Origin: Berberis thunbergii
Taxonomy: Eukaryota > Streptophyta > Magnoliopsida > Ranunculales > Berberidaceae
NCBI GenBank assembly: GCA_003290165.1
Contig: QNQO01000454.1
Coordinates: 714,001-778,000 of the forward strand
Direction of reading: 5' to 3'
DNA length: 64,000 nt
The notes beneath the pieces were generated by a model. That model ran no database searches. It saw only the letters and a list, made by a program, of their open reading frames with translations, and was not told the origin of the DNA. Positions within the stretch are counted from its first letter, which is position 1. Each line of letters begins with the position of its first letter. Positions 10,021 to 25,570 of the stretch are shown one piece after another. Both the position numbers and the translations under genes were made by a program.

Positions 10021-11563
10021 CACATATGTTGCACGGGTCTGTGTGGAGAACTTGAGTGGATTTCACGCGGGCGAAAACAATTTCGCAGTCTTGCAAAAAA
10101 AATTGGCGTTCCCGCCTCATTCCATTTTCATTTTAGGGTTTGTTAATCGCTCCATTTTCAGATTTCAGATCAGAGTGAGAGAGAGGAGCAGAGGAGAGTG
10201 TGAAGAGAAAGAAGAAGAAGTGAAAGAAAGCATTTCGGGCTTTTAGGGCTAGAAACTTGAGAGCCTCCGCAAATTTTATCCCTTTGAAGTCATTTCGGGC
10301 TCGGAAGGCATATTTCAGGTTTGAGGTTTTGATTTCTTTTCTCTTAATCTAGTTTTTCTAGATTTTAGATTGGTTTTAAGAAGATCCCTTTGACTATAGT
10401 TTAGTGTAATTGTGATTTTATCATAAAAAAAAAACTAGCTCGATTGAAGCACACTGACAAATGGGTGGAGAATTTGATGAATGAACTGGTTAATTAGTTG
10501 TTGATGTTATTGCTTGCAGCTAGCTTTGGTTAATTTACTTGTTATTTCTATCATGTCTTGGATTATATTATGATGGTACTAGTTTTCACCTCATGTTGAA
10601 TAACTATTTAGCTTATTAATTTTCTCAAATGAATTGATGATGTTCATCTTGCTTGCTATACAATTATTTTCTGTAAATTGTGTATTTGTTTGTATATATG
10701 TTTGTTTACATGTACCTATCATGACTTAGTTCTTGGATAGTAGTGAAGTATATACTATGTGGTGGTGGTGGTAGTGGTCGACACGAAATATATTTCATCC
10801 TTTAAAGGAGAACCACAAAGTACATAGACATATACTTCACATCACCAGTGGCAGAATTTTCGCATCAAATGTCCTTTTTATCAGTCATGTTAGCTAGGTA
10901 GATTCCTTATATTTTTAAGGCTGTGTTTGATTACAAAGATAGCAGAATTGTATAAAAAACAAGTGACAACAGAAGATGACCATGTTGTTGTAAAAATTTC
11001 CATGATGTCCACCCCCTTAAAATATTTTCTACCTTCAGATTATGTGTTCTTGATTCCACTCTGGCCTTTGCTTGTCTAATTTTTTTACTGAAGGTTTTTA
11101 TTTCAAAGTCTAAATGAAAACGAAAGGGAGATGAGCGTATATGAAAGTTGTGATCTTTCACCACACATCATCGGATAAAGCTTTTCTCCCTTGCAAACTA
11201 TTTTTATAGGCTTCCATGGAAAATAAAAATAAGAATCAAAGATACCTTGATATAAAACTTAGTGCTGAACAAATCTTCAGGATTTTAGGAGTCTTAACGA
11301 AGATAGCAAATTCTTTGATCACTAGGAAAAATCATGTTTATCTTGGTGTTTCAACAAAAGAATTTACTTTGGATATTAAAGATACCACTGGTAGAATTAA
11401 TATACCACTAATAACAAAAGAATATATTAAGCTAAAAATGGCTAAAATACCTCTGACATAAGAAAAAAGATTGATTACATTCACATAGGTGGTGTACAAA
11501 TATGTATAAAGTCTACATTTAGACAAGGAATCAATAGTCCTATTCTATATCCTATTCTATTAT
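10021..11563 (+). other. CACTA-2 leader region, no clear gene
   Basis: From about 10087 the sequence resembles a plant promoter and 5' untranslated exon (CATTTTCATTTTAGGGTTTG, then GAGAGAGAGGAGCAGAGGAGAG purine-rich leader), with a plausible donor AG/GTTTGAG near 10317. The rest looks like a long first intron and holds the hairpin at 10743-10840. An 81-codon frame at 11216-11461 (rich in K and I) resembles nothing I know. Confidence 0.5.
10743..10840. repeat. Imperfect inverted repeat (hairpin)
   Basis: GTGAAGTATATACTATGT (10743-10760) pairs with ACATAGACATATACTTCAC (10822-10840), with one bulge. Within the loop lie two short perfect palindromes, GAAATATATTTC (10784-10795) and TCCTTTAAAGGA (10797-10808), and GTGGTGG repeats facing GAACCAC. 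It may be the remains of a small foldback element or a structured leader segment. No target repeat was found. Confidence 0.6.
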
Positions 11564-14500
11564 ATGTCACCTAATTTTCATGAGTGTTTGACTAAAGTTA
11601 ATCTTTTAATTTTTGGTATGTTGTCAACAATTCCTTTAGATAAGTCATGGATGAATAAACGGGGAAGTGCAATGTATATATACGGCGTTAGACAATTGCA
11701 AAAGTTTGTTGAGGATAATGCAAATGGAGATAGTCTTTTTCCTTGCCCATGTGTTCGATGTAGGAACTCGAGGGGAAACATTAGTGTTGACAGACATAGG
11801 TGTTCATTTGTTAAGCCATGGAATTGATACCAATTATGTCACGTGGATACATCATGGAGAGAATATAAACAAACAGGTGATTGATGTACCTACGATAGAA
11901 GTGGTTGAACCTGATGATGCCTTTGAATATCCTAGGATGAACGACCTAGTTGATGATGTATTCCTCAACATGCAAACTGTGGAGGCTGATGATGGGATAA
12001 ATGACTTGAATGACACCGTCAAAGAATGTTTTGGCGGTAATCCAGAAGGTGGTTCGGAACTTTCTTGTGAACCTGAGACAGTTATGAACAAGAAGTATCA
12101 AAAGTATAAGGAAAAACGACTGTGCCTTTGTACAATGGGTGTCCTAAGGATAAGACCACGTTGTCCACCATTATTGAATTACAGAATTGCAAGACTTGTT
12201 TTAGTTGGAATGGTAATAGTGTGACGATGTTGTTAAAATGGCTAAAAACCTTATTGCCGGATGATTGTAATTTTCCAAATAACTACTCAAACATGAAAAA
12301 CACAATTAAAGATATGGGGATGGAATGTAAGACAATACATGCATGTGCCAATGGATGCATACTCTATTGGAAAGAATATGAGGATCTGGTTACTTGTCCA
12401 AAATGTGGTTCTGGTAGGTATAAGGTTTATGTGGATGACAATGACAATGAGTGTGGCAAGGTATACAGGAAAGAAACTAAAAAGGTTGTAAAGTATTTTC
12501 CATTGATTCCAAGGTTGAAAAGATTGTTTAGCATACCGTGGATTGGTGAAGCAATGACTTGGCACAAGGATGATTGTTTAGATGGGAATTTGATGAGACA
12601 TCCATGTGATTCAGCACAATGGACTTCAACAAATATGAGATGGCCAGAGTTTGCCTCTGATCGTAGGAATTTGAGACTTGCAATATCGACTGATGGTTTT
12701 AACCCACGTGGAAATCTAAGTAATGCTTATAGTTGTTGGCCAGTAATAATAACACCTTTGAATCTTCCACCTTCTTTATGCATGAAAAAGGAGTTTTGTT
12801 TGTTAACCTTGTTAATATCAGGGCCAAAAGCACCCGAAAAGAATATTGATGTTTACCTAGAGCCATTAGTAGAAGAGTTGAAGGAATTGTGGGCATATGG
12901 TGTTTCAACTTGGGATGTGTATACTAAAAGCAATTTTCAGTTGAAAGCAATGTTGTTTTGGGGTATCCATGACTTTCCTGCTTATGGGACTCTAGCTGGT
13001 TGTAATGTTCATGGTTATAATGCATGCCCTATTTGTGTTGATGATGTAGAATCTGAACGTCTTTCAAACAGTCGGAAGATATGCTATAGAAGCCATCTAC
13101 GTTTTTACCTACAAAACTCAAGTTTAGAGATGACAAGGGATTCAACAAAGATGTTGAACATCGTCGTGCTCCACGACGATTATCTGGCGAAGAAGTTGAG
13201 CGAAGGATAGTGGAAATTTTGGAAGGTAGTTCTACACAAGGTAGGGTTAGTGGTCAAAAGCGCAAGAATATGGTTGATAATGATAACGTCAATGATGAAC
13301 CAACCAATAACATTGCGCCACCGTGGTCTAGAAGGTCCATTTTATTTGATTTGCCGTATTGGAAGTTTGTTGAGCTACGTCATAATATTGATGTGATGGA
13401 TACTGAAAAGAATTTCTGAACACTTATTGAACATATTGTTGAATGTCTCTAAGAAAACAAAGGATGGTGAGAATGCTCGAAAAGATATGGAAGACATGGG
13501 AACTCATAAGAGATATTGGTTGAGCCATGACACTGAAACGGGAAAAACTTCAATGCCAAAAGCATCATTTGCCTTGACCAAAAAAGAAAAAAAAGTATTT
13601 ATGAATACACTAAAAGAGTTGAAATTGCCGAGTGGATTTCATCCAAGTTGAGTAATTGCGTTCTTGGCAATCCCCTGGAGCTAAGAGGACTGAAGTCACA
13701 TGACTACCATGTCATTATGCAACATTTACTTCCAGTTTTGCTTAGACACGCGTTTCGTGACAAGAAGGATAAAGATTTAAGAATTGCTATTCAAAGAATT
13801 AGCTTATTCTTTAATATCTTATGTGCTAAAGTGATCAACAAAACAGATATTCAGTTGGCACACAAAGGTGTGATTGAGGCAATTTGTGTCCTTAAAAAGG
13901 AGCTTCCGCCTTCATTCTTTGTTATAAGTGTGCATTGCATGGCTCATCTAACCAAGGAAGCGATGCTTGGTGGTCCAGTTCGATATCAATGGATGTATCC
14001 CTTTGAGCGGTAAATAACTTTTCTAATTTTAGTGCACGTCATCACGTTATCTTATTATATTATATACTAATTTATCATTTTATTTATGATTGATAGGTTA
14101 ATGAAACGATACAAAGACTATGCTAAAAATTTCAGATATATAGAAGGATCAATAGCAGAAGCATACCTTGTAGATGAATCTGTTACATACTGCATGGAGT
14201 ATATGAAAAAGCTACGGTTCGGAACTCACAAACACAGTCAAGAGGAGTGGCTTGATGTAGATGATGAGTATGCCGATGAAAAGCCATTGGATAAAGGAAA
14301 AAACTATATGCTAAATAATTTACAATTTAAACAAGCTCGAAGATGGGTTTTCAATGCACTTGCTGATTCGAGTGATTGGGAAGAGTAAGATATATAATAT
14401 TTTAGTTTTTTTTAATAACTTGAAATCTAGAATTATGATAATATGGTAACTTGTGCAGAAAATACAATGAATATTGCATGGAGTTGGCTACACAAAGTAA

Positions 14501-14584
14501 AAAAAAAGGTCAAGGAAATTCGTTGAGAAAGCCACTGATTTTATTCCTTGGTTGTGTAATGAGGTATTTTATAATGTGTATTTA

Positions 14585-14632
<48 letters not shown>

Positions 14633-15258
14633 CAGATTTTAGTTCTAAGATGATTTGTTTTAGAATGTAGTTGGAGAAGGCAGGGGAAACAAATACCACA
14701 CTTTGGAGGTTAGCCAATGGTCCACAATTTTTGGCAACCCGATATCCAAAATATTGTGTAAATGGTTTCACATTTGCGACAAGTTCTTCGGATGAATGTT
14801 TGGTGACACAAGATAGTGGTGTCTCCATGGATGCCATTGCTCCTTTTGTTGCTAGTAAGAAAGATAAGAGGCCAAAGGACAAACTAGTCAAATGGTATGG
14901 AGTTGTTAGAGACATACTGGTGCTAGACTACATAGATTTCAAAGAAACAATCTTCTATTGTGATTGGGTCAAAGTGAAAGATAAGAAAAATGAATATAAG
15001 GTGGACCCAATTTGGAACCATGAGATGGTAAACTTGTCGAAGCTAAAAGACAAAAGAAAGGTGGAAGAGGATCCATTCATTTTAGCTCAAGAAGCAAGTG
15101 GGGTATTTTATTCGAAAGATCAATCAAATGACGGGTGGCATGTATTTCTACATACTCAAAGAGGCTTGAACACTAATGTTGATAAAAAAGAAACTCCCAC
15201 TGTGTATCAAAGCATCTTGAAAGACAACCCCAACCTGAAGAGCTTACTAGAATTTTAA
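11564..15258 (+). pseudogene. CACTA-2 tnp2-type transposase (decayed)
   Basis: In order on the + strand: Transpos_assoc domain (DKSWMNK, then CPCVRCRNS, then after a frameshift near 11790 YVTWIHHGE); tnp2 transposase body (12122-13210 and on), with TIHACANGCILYWK, CPKCGSGRY, ADGFNP-type motif TDGFNPRGN, FWGIHDFPAYG, CNVHGYNACPIC, and LRHNIDVM at 13375-13400; DUF4218-like part (13650-14390) with LKSHDYHVIMQHLLP and GPVRYQWMYPFER; and DUF4216 (about 14880-15170) with FYCDWV and EEDPFILAQEASGVFY. Introns separate the last exons. Frameshifts near 11790 and 13130 and stops near 13418 and 13450 inactivate it. The family cuts and moves CACTA elements by binding the terminal and subterminal repeats. 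The C-terminal exons are less damaged than the body. Confidence 0.9.
14588..14634. repeat. (TA)n microsatellite with poly-T
   Basis: About thirteen TA units are followed by a long run of T inside an intron of the transposase gene. It ends in TTTCAG, so the T run also serves as polypyrimidine tract for a possible 3' splice site. Confidence 0.9.
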
Positions 15259-15523
15259 TTGACTATGCTACAATATTTTTTGATGCATTTCTAATGCTAT
15301 TTTTGTCATCCTCTTTGGTTGAGACCAATTATTTTGTCTTTGTTTCTTATTTTGACTTTTGAGTTGGGAAAGGGAAGCTTTGTAGCTAAGTATTCAGATT
15401 GGCTTTTCCAATGCTTTATAAAAATCTATTTGTGGTGATATGTTGTGGAAGGAAACTATCTATATATGTAGTGTATATAGTTGTTTCTTATTTCTTTTTG
15501 TTTGATAATGATTAATATCTATA

Positions 15524-17125
15524 ATGTCATTGATAGAAATGGGTAGTACTCGTGACAATCTTTCCACCAATGATGTCACTACATCTACAAATGATGACAG
15601 TGAAGTTAAAATGACCATAAAGTTCAATGTCCATGGTTTAGCAGTTGGACCTGGTGCTAGAAATTTCAATAAACGCATTGGAAAGCTTGTTGAAACACTT
15701 ATGCCCATCAAATTCAAGGGTTGGCACCATGTTACTGACAACTACAAAGAGGATGTGTGGAATGCCCACAAGGTGAGATTTTACATTATTGATTTTCTTA
15801 ATGTTTTATTTTATTCAATGGCTTATTTGCAGTGTGAATACGACATCCCAAATTATGTGAAAATGAGTGTGCATTTGAAAATGCCAGAATATTTTAGAAG
15901 GTTCAAGGCAAATCTTAGGAAAGACTATTTGGATAAGTATCCTACCATTGAGGAACAAGAGAAACATGTTCCAAATGGTGTAAGAGAAGAGGATTGGAAG
16001 GGGTTTGTTCACTATGAGAGCACCCCTGAAGCGAAGGCAATTAGAGCCCAAAATGCCAAAAATAAAAAGGCTACAAAGTATGTATGGGGGGGGGGAGTGC
16101 TGCAGAAGTGGAGTATGAAATGGTAATTGAGTTTCTAGCTACTAGTACAATAATAACCATTTAACTATATAGGTTGAGACTAATCTTTTAAGTATATAGG
16201 TTGAGAAGAACCCTGATGGGGAACCAGTCACACGCACTGATATATGGATTGTTTGTCACACGGGAAAGGATGGAAAACCCACGCATGGTGCTGAACTATA
16301 TATAGTATGTGCCCAATGATGTCTTTTATACACAATTCTTAATTTACTTTGTAGTTGTTTGAATATTATTGTGTCCTGTGTTATTTTATTTTTCATTCTT
16401 TTTAAGGAACAAGTTAAAGCAAAAAAGGCCGCCTTGCAAGAATCTTCAACCCAGGGTACCACTGACCTCACTATTGATAATGATCCTCTAAGCCAAGTGT
16501 TTGGCCAAGAAGAAAGGGGACGTGTTCGTTGTGTTGGAACCACCGTCTCTAAAAGGAAGTATGATGCTTCACTTCCCACTCGTTCATTGCTTTTGGATAA
16601 AACATTTGAAGTAAAAAAATTGAGTCAAAAATATGATAGATTGGAAGAAAATGTTCAATGGATACGAGAGAGACTTGAAAATGGAACTTATGTGAGACCA
16701 TCAACAAGTGAGGGAACACAAGGAAGGATACAAAGAACTGAAGATACACCTTCATCCCGTGCACAATCGACAAGGCAACCAGAAAATCCATTACCTCCAT
16801 CTCCATTACCACCATCTTCTCAAGGTGTTGTGAGGTTTCCTTCTCCAAGCAATCATGTTCCTTCAGTGTAAAGGACTTACAAAGTTTGTGATTGGCATAA
16901 GAATGTCATTGCGATAGCAAAAGAGGTTGTTGATCCTATCCATCGATTCTCTTGCGATTGCCATGGATCATTGAACCCTGCAACAGAGATCGGACTTTCC
17001 TTATGCTTCAAATATATGACTGAGGTGAAACTTTACAAGAGTGATCCAAAAGGAGATATGATGGGGGATTTCGACGTTGGTGATTTCTTCATATGGTGTA
17101 AAAATCATGTGGAACTTGATGATTG
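15524..17125 (+). pseudogene. CACTA-2 second gene: plant Ptta/En/Spm-type (Transposase_24) protein
   Basis: The exon at 15524-15774 starts with M and contains KFNVHGLAVGPGARNF and GWHHVTDNYKEDVWNAHK before a GTGAG donor. The next exon (about 15833-16080) has FRRFKANLRKDYLDKYPT and VREEDWKGFVHYESTPEAK. The following ones include HTGKDGKPTHGAELY and the KAKKAALQ...ERGRVRCVG segment, then a coiled-coil-like stretch LSQKYDRLEENVQWIRERL and a proline/serine-rich tail, with a stop at 16869. A further open piece follows (KVCDWHKNVIAIAKEVVDP, to about 17125). The order and motifs match the second, TNPA-like gene of plant CACTA elements, which binds subterminal repeats. A run of G near 16085 looks like a slippage site. 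Splice sites are only partly convincing, so activity is uncertain. Confidence 0.8.
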
Positions 17126-17539
17126 ATAGTTACAACTACCTTGGTAGTTACAACCTTGAACGATATCCTTGATGCTTGCTATTTTTGTGGACTTGCATGC
17201 AATACTGTAGTACTTAGTAGTGATACGTTCATTTTTGTTTTTTGACTTACACACTCCTGGCTGATTTGGTTTTGGTAGTACCAAATCTGTAATTTTAATT
17301 TGGATTTGGTAGTCCCAAATATGTAATCTTAGTAAGTATATATATACTTACCTATGTTTTTTAAATTTATAACAACCCTTTTTTAACTCCGCCAATGTAA
17401 AAATTATTTTTTACATTGCCGGTCCCAAGCCCGGATAAAGGAGGAGGGATGAAGGTATGTTTACCTTTATCAATTTTTGTGTTAAGTTTCATTATATTTT
17501 TTTTCATTGTGATATGGTTATCTTGTTCTTATATTTTTT
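17126..17539 (+). other. Non-coding tail after the transposon genes
   Basis: AT-rich, with two copies of TTTGGTAGT(A/C)CCAAAT (about 17269-17320), a short imperfect inverted motif. Probably 3' untranslated or terminator DNA of the second transposon gene. No gene seen. Confidence 0.5.
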
Positions 17540-17990
17540 TCATAGCATGACTGCCTTTATAGTTTTCCAGTGAGCTAAGCATGTATTTAATTCTGCGCAA
17601 TATGTGTCTAAGATCCCATGCTACGCTTTTGTCCTTCGTCAGATAATCAAAGATAGTGGTCGAGTCAGTTGTAACTTTTAGTTTCTTGATATTGTATCTC
17701 TGCGCAAGTTTAATCCCGGCCTCAACTCCTTGAAGCTCATGTTTGATAACTGAGTGACCTGTTCCAAACCCCGTGCATGCTGCGATAACATCCCCTGCAT
17801 CATTCCTTATAACAACGCCATATCCACCAGTGACTCCTTGTAGCGAGCCATCATAGCTGCTCTTGTACTAGCCTATACGTGGCTTTGTCCATTGACAAAT
17901 TGTAAGGTGCTTGTTTTTATATAATACATCCAGGTTCCATCGCCCAAATAGCTCCTTATTATGCACATTGCCTTCAACAATAACTAACTT
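17540..17990 (-). pseudogene. RNase H-like (RVT_3) fragment, antisense to CACTA-2
   Basis: Read on the minus strand from about 17880 down: SYDGSLQGVTGGYGVVIRND, then GHSVIKHELQGVEAGIKLAQ, then LKVTTDSTTIFDYL and WDLRHILRRIKYML. This is the RNase H fold found at the end of plant LINEs and in reverse-transcriptase-like proteins; the D (YDGS), E (HELQG) and D (TDST) metal ligands are visible. Upstream (17880-17990) the frame continues as ELFGRWNLD but has a stop. A 37-bp piece of the same sequence recurs near 23531-23567. It is most likely a LINE fragment that entered CACTA-2; capture of a host RNase H-like gene is the alternative. Confidence 0.75.
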
Positions 17991-18144
17991 TGTTAAATCA
18001 ATTTCGTCAATGCAAACTTATCATATCTAATCAACTGGTTTGAGCATCTAACCCTCTGTGGATGGGTCCTTACCCTATTTTCTGCCATTTTCTGATATGT
18101 TCGTTAATATCCAAATTTCACCTCCTTCTGTGCCAATCCTGTAG

Positions 18145-21189
<3,045 letters not shown>

Positions 21190-23061
21190 GCTGTGATAAA
21201 GTTGGTTGCTCAACTAAGTCAAAAGATGAGAGAGACATCAAATATGTGGGCTCCTGCGATATATAAAAGACTTCTTAGCATTGATAAAAGGGAAACGGAT
21301 ATGGCAGAAAGATGCTTTATGAAGATAATATCTGTTTTACTTCCTCCTCCTTTGGTTCTTTCTAAGGTATTCCTCATAGTCTTTCCTTTTATGTCTGAAA
21401 CTTATTGAATGCTTCCTATCATTACTTACTAGTGATGCACGTGTGCATGGCATCTATTTAAGTCGTATATGTTCCTTACCTAATGCATTGACTAAAATAA
21501 ATTTATATTTTCTGAATGAACTATAAACTAGTTAAGTTGTACATCATGATTACCATGTAAAAGAATAACCAATGTTTTTATATTTGTGCCGAAAGTGTTG
21601 TGGATTTCATGTTATAGATCTTCTCAAGAGTTTTCATGTATATAGAAATCCAACTTATGGATTGAAAGTTATGAAGTTTGCAAATTTAGGAATGAAAAGC
21701 AAAAAATTCTAAACAAGGGATAACATAGTATAGCAGCTAATTTTCCTTGCCTATATATGCGAGGTGTGGCATTTCAATCTCCGTTGAATGTAAAGTCAGC
21801 ATTCACCTTGAGGTTTACTCCTTGCTTAATCAGACGTCACATACTTGAAAGTCGTTAGGATCACCATTTCAACTTGCTTCCATTGAGCGTGCACATGTTG
21901 ATCACTCATCCACTTAGTTATACTAAACAAAACATCATCAAACCATGGTACCTGCATAGTGTTATGATGGCAGTGCCAAAATGACACCTGCAAGGATACT
22001 TGTTCACCAGACACTGATATCCACTAAAAAATGCACTTCATTTAAGTAGCTGTGAGATAAAATAATCGAACCACAACAAGGAAGCAAGGCATGCTTTATC
22101 TGTGTGTCTTGTCATCTTGCAACACTTGAGTCGAATTGGAAAGTTTGTATTCGGCAAGAATCCTTTCGTATACTATGAATTAGGGTAAATCCTGTCCAAT
22201 TGTTCTTAGCACAAAGATAGCTGTCGAAAGTTTTGAACTACCTCTCCCTTGAGTACATGCTAAGCATTTTCCCACTTCCAACAACATAAAATTGAAACTT
22301 GAAGAAGATCGTACCAAAAAAATGCCTCTAAAACTTCTTCTGCACCAAGTGAGAACCAGTAGTCCAAGCGCATCAACTGATCCTTATGCTCATTCCAGCG
22401 ATTGCTAGCTGACCTTTTTTCAGTCCTGAAGCCAACACTTGCTTGAATTCATACTTTGAACCATGTGCCACGATCATGCCTTCCACGTCATCCCATTAAA
22501 TGGAAATGCCTCCATGCTATGCTATCAGTCCATTATGGCCATCCACTGGAATCAAGAAATATGCCTAGCTAATGTTCTAACAATCTTCGACATATAAGGT
22601 GCCACTAAAGGTGAACCAATAACCACCTTGGGATATTCTTAAGAAATCTTCTTAAATGCCATCCCTGTCAAATGCAAGCTCGTCACATAAGCGACTTAGA
22701 ATTTTCTTCCTCAGAACTTAATGGCTATATTCTCCTTTGACTCAAAGACATCTGATCATACCTGATTGAATGAGCATGTATTTTATTACTAGATGTTTGG
22801 TCAATGATTTATGTTTTCTAAGCATGTTTCATTTTATTTGAACAGGGTCTTGTTACAGATATTAAGAAAAAAATTCTTTCAGAGATGAAGGAAATGGTAA
22901 AAAACCATGGAAGAAAAATTCAAACCGTCCAAGCATGGGGATGGTTCATTCGCTTACTTGGATCCTATGCTATGAAGAACCGACACCTGGTTAATGAAAT
23001 GTTGAAAATCCCTGAGAAAACATTTTCTCATTCTGACCCACAAGTTCAGATAGCATCTCTG
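21190..23061 (+). pseudogene. Captured RIF1-like (Rif1 N-terminal) fragment
   Basis: Two clear exons with intact borders: 21190-21366 (AVIKLVAQLSQKMRE, WAPAIYKRLLSIDKRE, ending GTATTCC donor) and 22846-23061 (GLVTDIKKKILSEMK, then WGWFIRLLGSYAMKNR, LKIPEKTF and DPQVQIASL). The second resembles the helical-repeat N-terminal region of RIF1 proteins (pattern W..FIRLLG...L.N..LK..E..F...D..V...). RIF1 controls replication timing and double-strand-break repair. Both exons stay open, but the fragment has no start, the rest of the gene is absent, and it sits downstream of an unrelated AACT fragment. The 1.48-kb gap (21367-22845) is intron-length and has no gene I recognise. Family assignment is by motif and moderately sure; that it is one gene is supported by exon order. 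Confidence 0.6.
21367..22845 (+). other. Long intron-like stretch of the RIF1-like fragment
   Basis: No + strand gene. The portion 21800-22700 has minus-strand composition that looks weakly coding (runs such as SLQVSFWHCHHNTM), broken by many stops, perhaps a decayed retroelement. I could not identify it. Confidence 0.4.
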
Positions 23062-23519
23062 GTATTCCTGATTAACCCTTCTATCTAATGTTATCTTGAT
23101 GCTAAGTCCTCAGACATGTACACTGAATACTGTCGATGAACAACTTTGTTCCTACATATCATTTTCAAGATTGTTGTCTATTATCCAATCTGCCACATCA
23201 ACTACCTAGGCCGTTTAGAACTTGCTTAGCAAGTTAAGCATTTATAGCTATTACCATACCCATGGATGATTGAAGTCAAAAGCAACATCAGTTTGTGTAA
23301 CGACAATCATATATTCTAGTTAGCTAAGCCATCCTTAGGGGATGTTTGTAAAAAAACTCGTGCATTGCAGCCATATAGTTTTTTTTTTTAAAAATTTTTC
23401 TTCCTCTCTGTAGTAATCTATTTTATTAGCCATAAAAGGCAGTATTGGCTAGCTATTTTAGGTGAGCTCAGCTCATGCCTAAATGATAAATTTAAACGAT
23501 TCTGGTTCATGCATATGGT

Positions 23520-23640
23520 CCTAAATGATAAATAGCTCCTTATTATGCGCATTGCCTTCAACAATAAGTTCATCAAAACTAAATTTGAGACGGATGTCAT
23601 TGTGAAGCTTATTACATCTATTATGGAAAGTACGTTCATA
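23520..23640 (-). repeat. Second LINE-like piece (partial copy of 17925-17990)
   Basis: AAATAGCTCCTTATTATGC, then CATTGCCTTCAACAATAA, repeats the stretch at 17945-17980 with one difference. It lies in the same orientation relative to the 73-bp repeat copy 2. No protein can be read through it. Confidence 0.7.
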
Positions 23641-24042
23641 CCATCACATGTAATATAGGATGATCATTAATTTGTGTTTTATAACTACAATATTTTTTTT
23701 TTGAAAATATTTGTATCTTTTAATAGGCTACACATATACTGCACCAATCTAAGTAATCAAATTCTAAGAGGATGAAGCCATCCACAATGGTAGTTTTCAG
23801 TGACAAAAGAAGTCCAAAACCAAGAAAATGCTACTATCCATGATTTTATTTTTTTCCTTTTAAGTAAGTGCTTAAGAAATTTTTTTTAGATAACTCAGTG
23901 CGACAATTGATGGAAGAAATTAGAGAACTTAATATGATAAATCATTGACTTTGATGTAGATTTTTTTTTTTTTTTTGTAAGCTAGTTGTGTGGAATTGTA
24001 TATTGATTGATAGGTGGGTATTCTGACACGTATATATTCCAG

Positions 24043-24774
24043 GTCAACCAAGAAATTTGGCGCTAATGGAAAACGCTTTGAGCATCTTTCATTTTTTAGC
24101 CTTGCACAAAATGTGGTATGTTTGATCTGGTCATTTATAAGTGAGTCAACTTTATTGAATCTTTTGATCTTCCCTCACTTCGGTAACAAGATAGTCTTAG
24201 TTGTTCAAGCTTAAAACAATATTTCACTTTGTTGTTTTCTCGAGCAGTTTTAAAGCTTTGGTCGAGAAGTAGCAGTGGTGGCGCTCCATGGTGGAGCTAT
24301 TGGTGTGCTGGCATCACCAACACAATTGGTCCAGCCATGGGGATTGAAGCTTTGAAGTACATCAGTTACCCTGCTCAGGCATGATGAACTTTCTGAATTT
24401 CGTTATCGCACTTAATCTTTTACCATCCAGTTTTATGATCGTGAAGGGAAGTTTTTTAAGCAGTTGCAGCTTATTAAGTGGATAAGCATTGATAAGCTCG
24501 GAGCTTGTCAGGCAAGCACCCTACCTATAAACAATTTAAAACAGAACCCAGATTTTAATTTGCTGCATTTATATGTTTTATGTGTAGTTCAAACAAAGTT
24601 GAGTGAATTCAAAATGATTAACAGTTCAATCTACAAAATTTGATTATTCTTCTTTTCACAAATATTGTGCTATGTCGGAATTGTTGTAGCCCTATGAATT
24701 AATTATACCTGATGTTAGTCTCGTTGCCTTGCATTGCTTGCAGGTCTTGGCAAAATCTTCAAAAATGATTCCAG
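24043..24774 (+). pseudogene. UTR3: Captured UDP-galactose/UDP-glucose transporter fragment (UTR3-type)
   Basis: Three exon pieces: 24043-24115 (STKKFGANGKRFEH and SLAQNVV), 24248-24378 (KLWSRSSSGGAPWW, ITNTIGPAMGIEALKY, SYPAQ) and 24744-24774 (VLAKSSKMIP). These are consecutive segments of the plant ER nucleotide-sugar transporter UTR3/UTR1, a drug/metabolite-transporter fold protein that brings UDP-glucose into the ER lumen. The GIEALKYISYPAQ/VLAKSSKMIP core is highly conserved in that family. The donor after the second piece reads GCATGA instead of GT, and the first residues and all later membrane segments are missing. It is the third host fragment in CACTA-2, in the same orientation as the others. 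Confidence 0.87.
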
Positions 24775-25570
24775 GTAATAAGTTATTATTATTATTGTTA
24801 TCATTTTTTAGGTGGTCACAAAGCTTCGCTTCTTATACACATCTAGTCTTAATTGCCTAAGAAGTTATTTTTTTGATAATATTTGTATCTTGTTGGTGCA
24901 GAACATGAATTTAATAGATACTTGGCTTCATTTGAATGCAATTCCAAGGTTCCATTTTACGGTTGATTTTGTATTTATCTAGCATATAGTTTGTGGAATC
25001 CTGTTCGTGCCGGAGGCATTACACGGTAGCCGTGTCGTAGGCACGGGTACACGCCACATGGCAAGTGTCTGGTCAATCTTAGTAAGGACTGATTTTGTTG
25101 TAGCAGCAAAACAAATGTAAATTTTTTTTATTGTATTAATTTGCAACGGTTTCAAACCCTCACAACAAGCCAGATTTCTTTTTTTTTTGTATTTTTTTGA
25201 CTGGCAACGGCTTAAAACCGTGTTACTTCATGCATGTCACGGCTTAAACCCATGGTCCTTCATGCTTGCAACGGCTTAAAACCGTGTCCTTCATGCTTGC
25301 AACGGCTGTGAGACCAAAGACATTCAAAATAATTGATAAATGTTTCCACGGTTAGGGAACGTGGCGCCTCTAGCCATGCCAGGTAGCCGTGGCTAAATGC
25401 AGAAAATAATCAAGTGTCCTCGACCATAAAATAGTTGCTAATAAGTGTTGTCATTGTTTATAGCCGTCAATGGTGATTTGGCAACGCCTCAAATGGCCAG
25501 GCCTCTAAGCCGTGACAATAGGTTACCCCCATGGTCCCAAACCGTTGCTGATGGGTGTTTTTGGTATAGT
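24775..25570 (+). repeat. CACTA-2 right subterminal repeats and TIR
   Basis: After about 230 bp of AT-rich DNA, the stretch 25010-25570 holds at least eight degenerate copies of GCAACGG...CCGTG(T/G) (for example GGCAACGGCTTAAAACCGTG near 25203), ending CCGTTGCTGATGGGTGTTTTTGGTATAGT. The motif matches the left end of CACTA-2 and of CACTA-3, which supports one family. The terminus is the inverted copy of the left ACTACACCAAAA. Confidence 0.88.
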
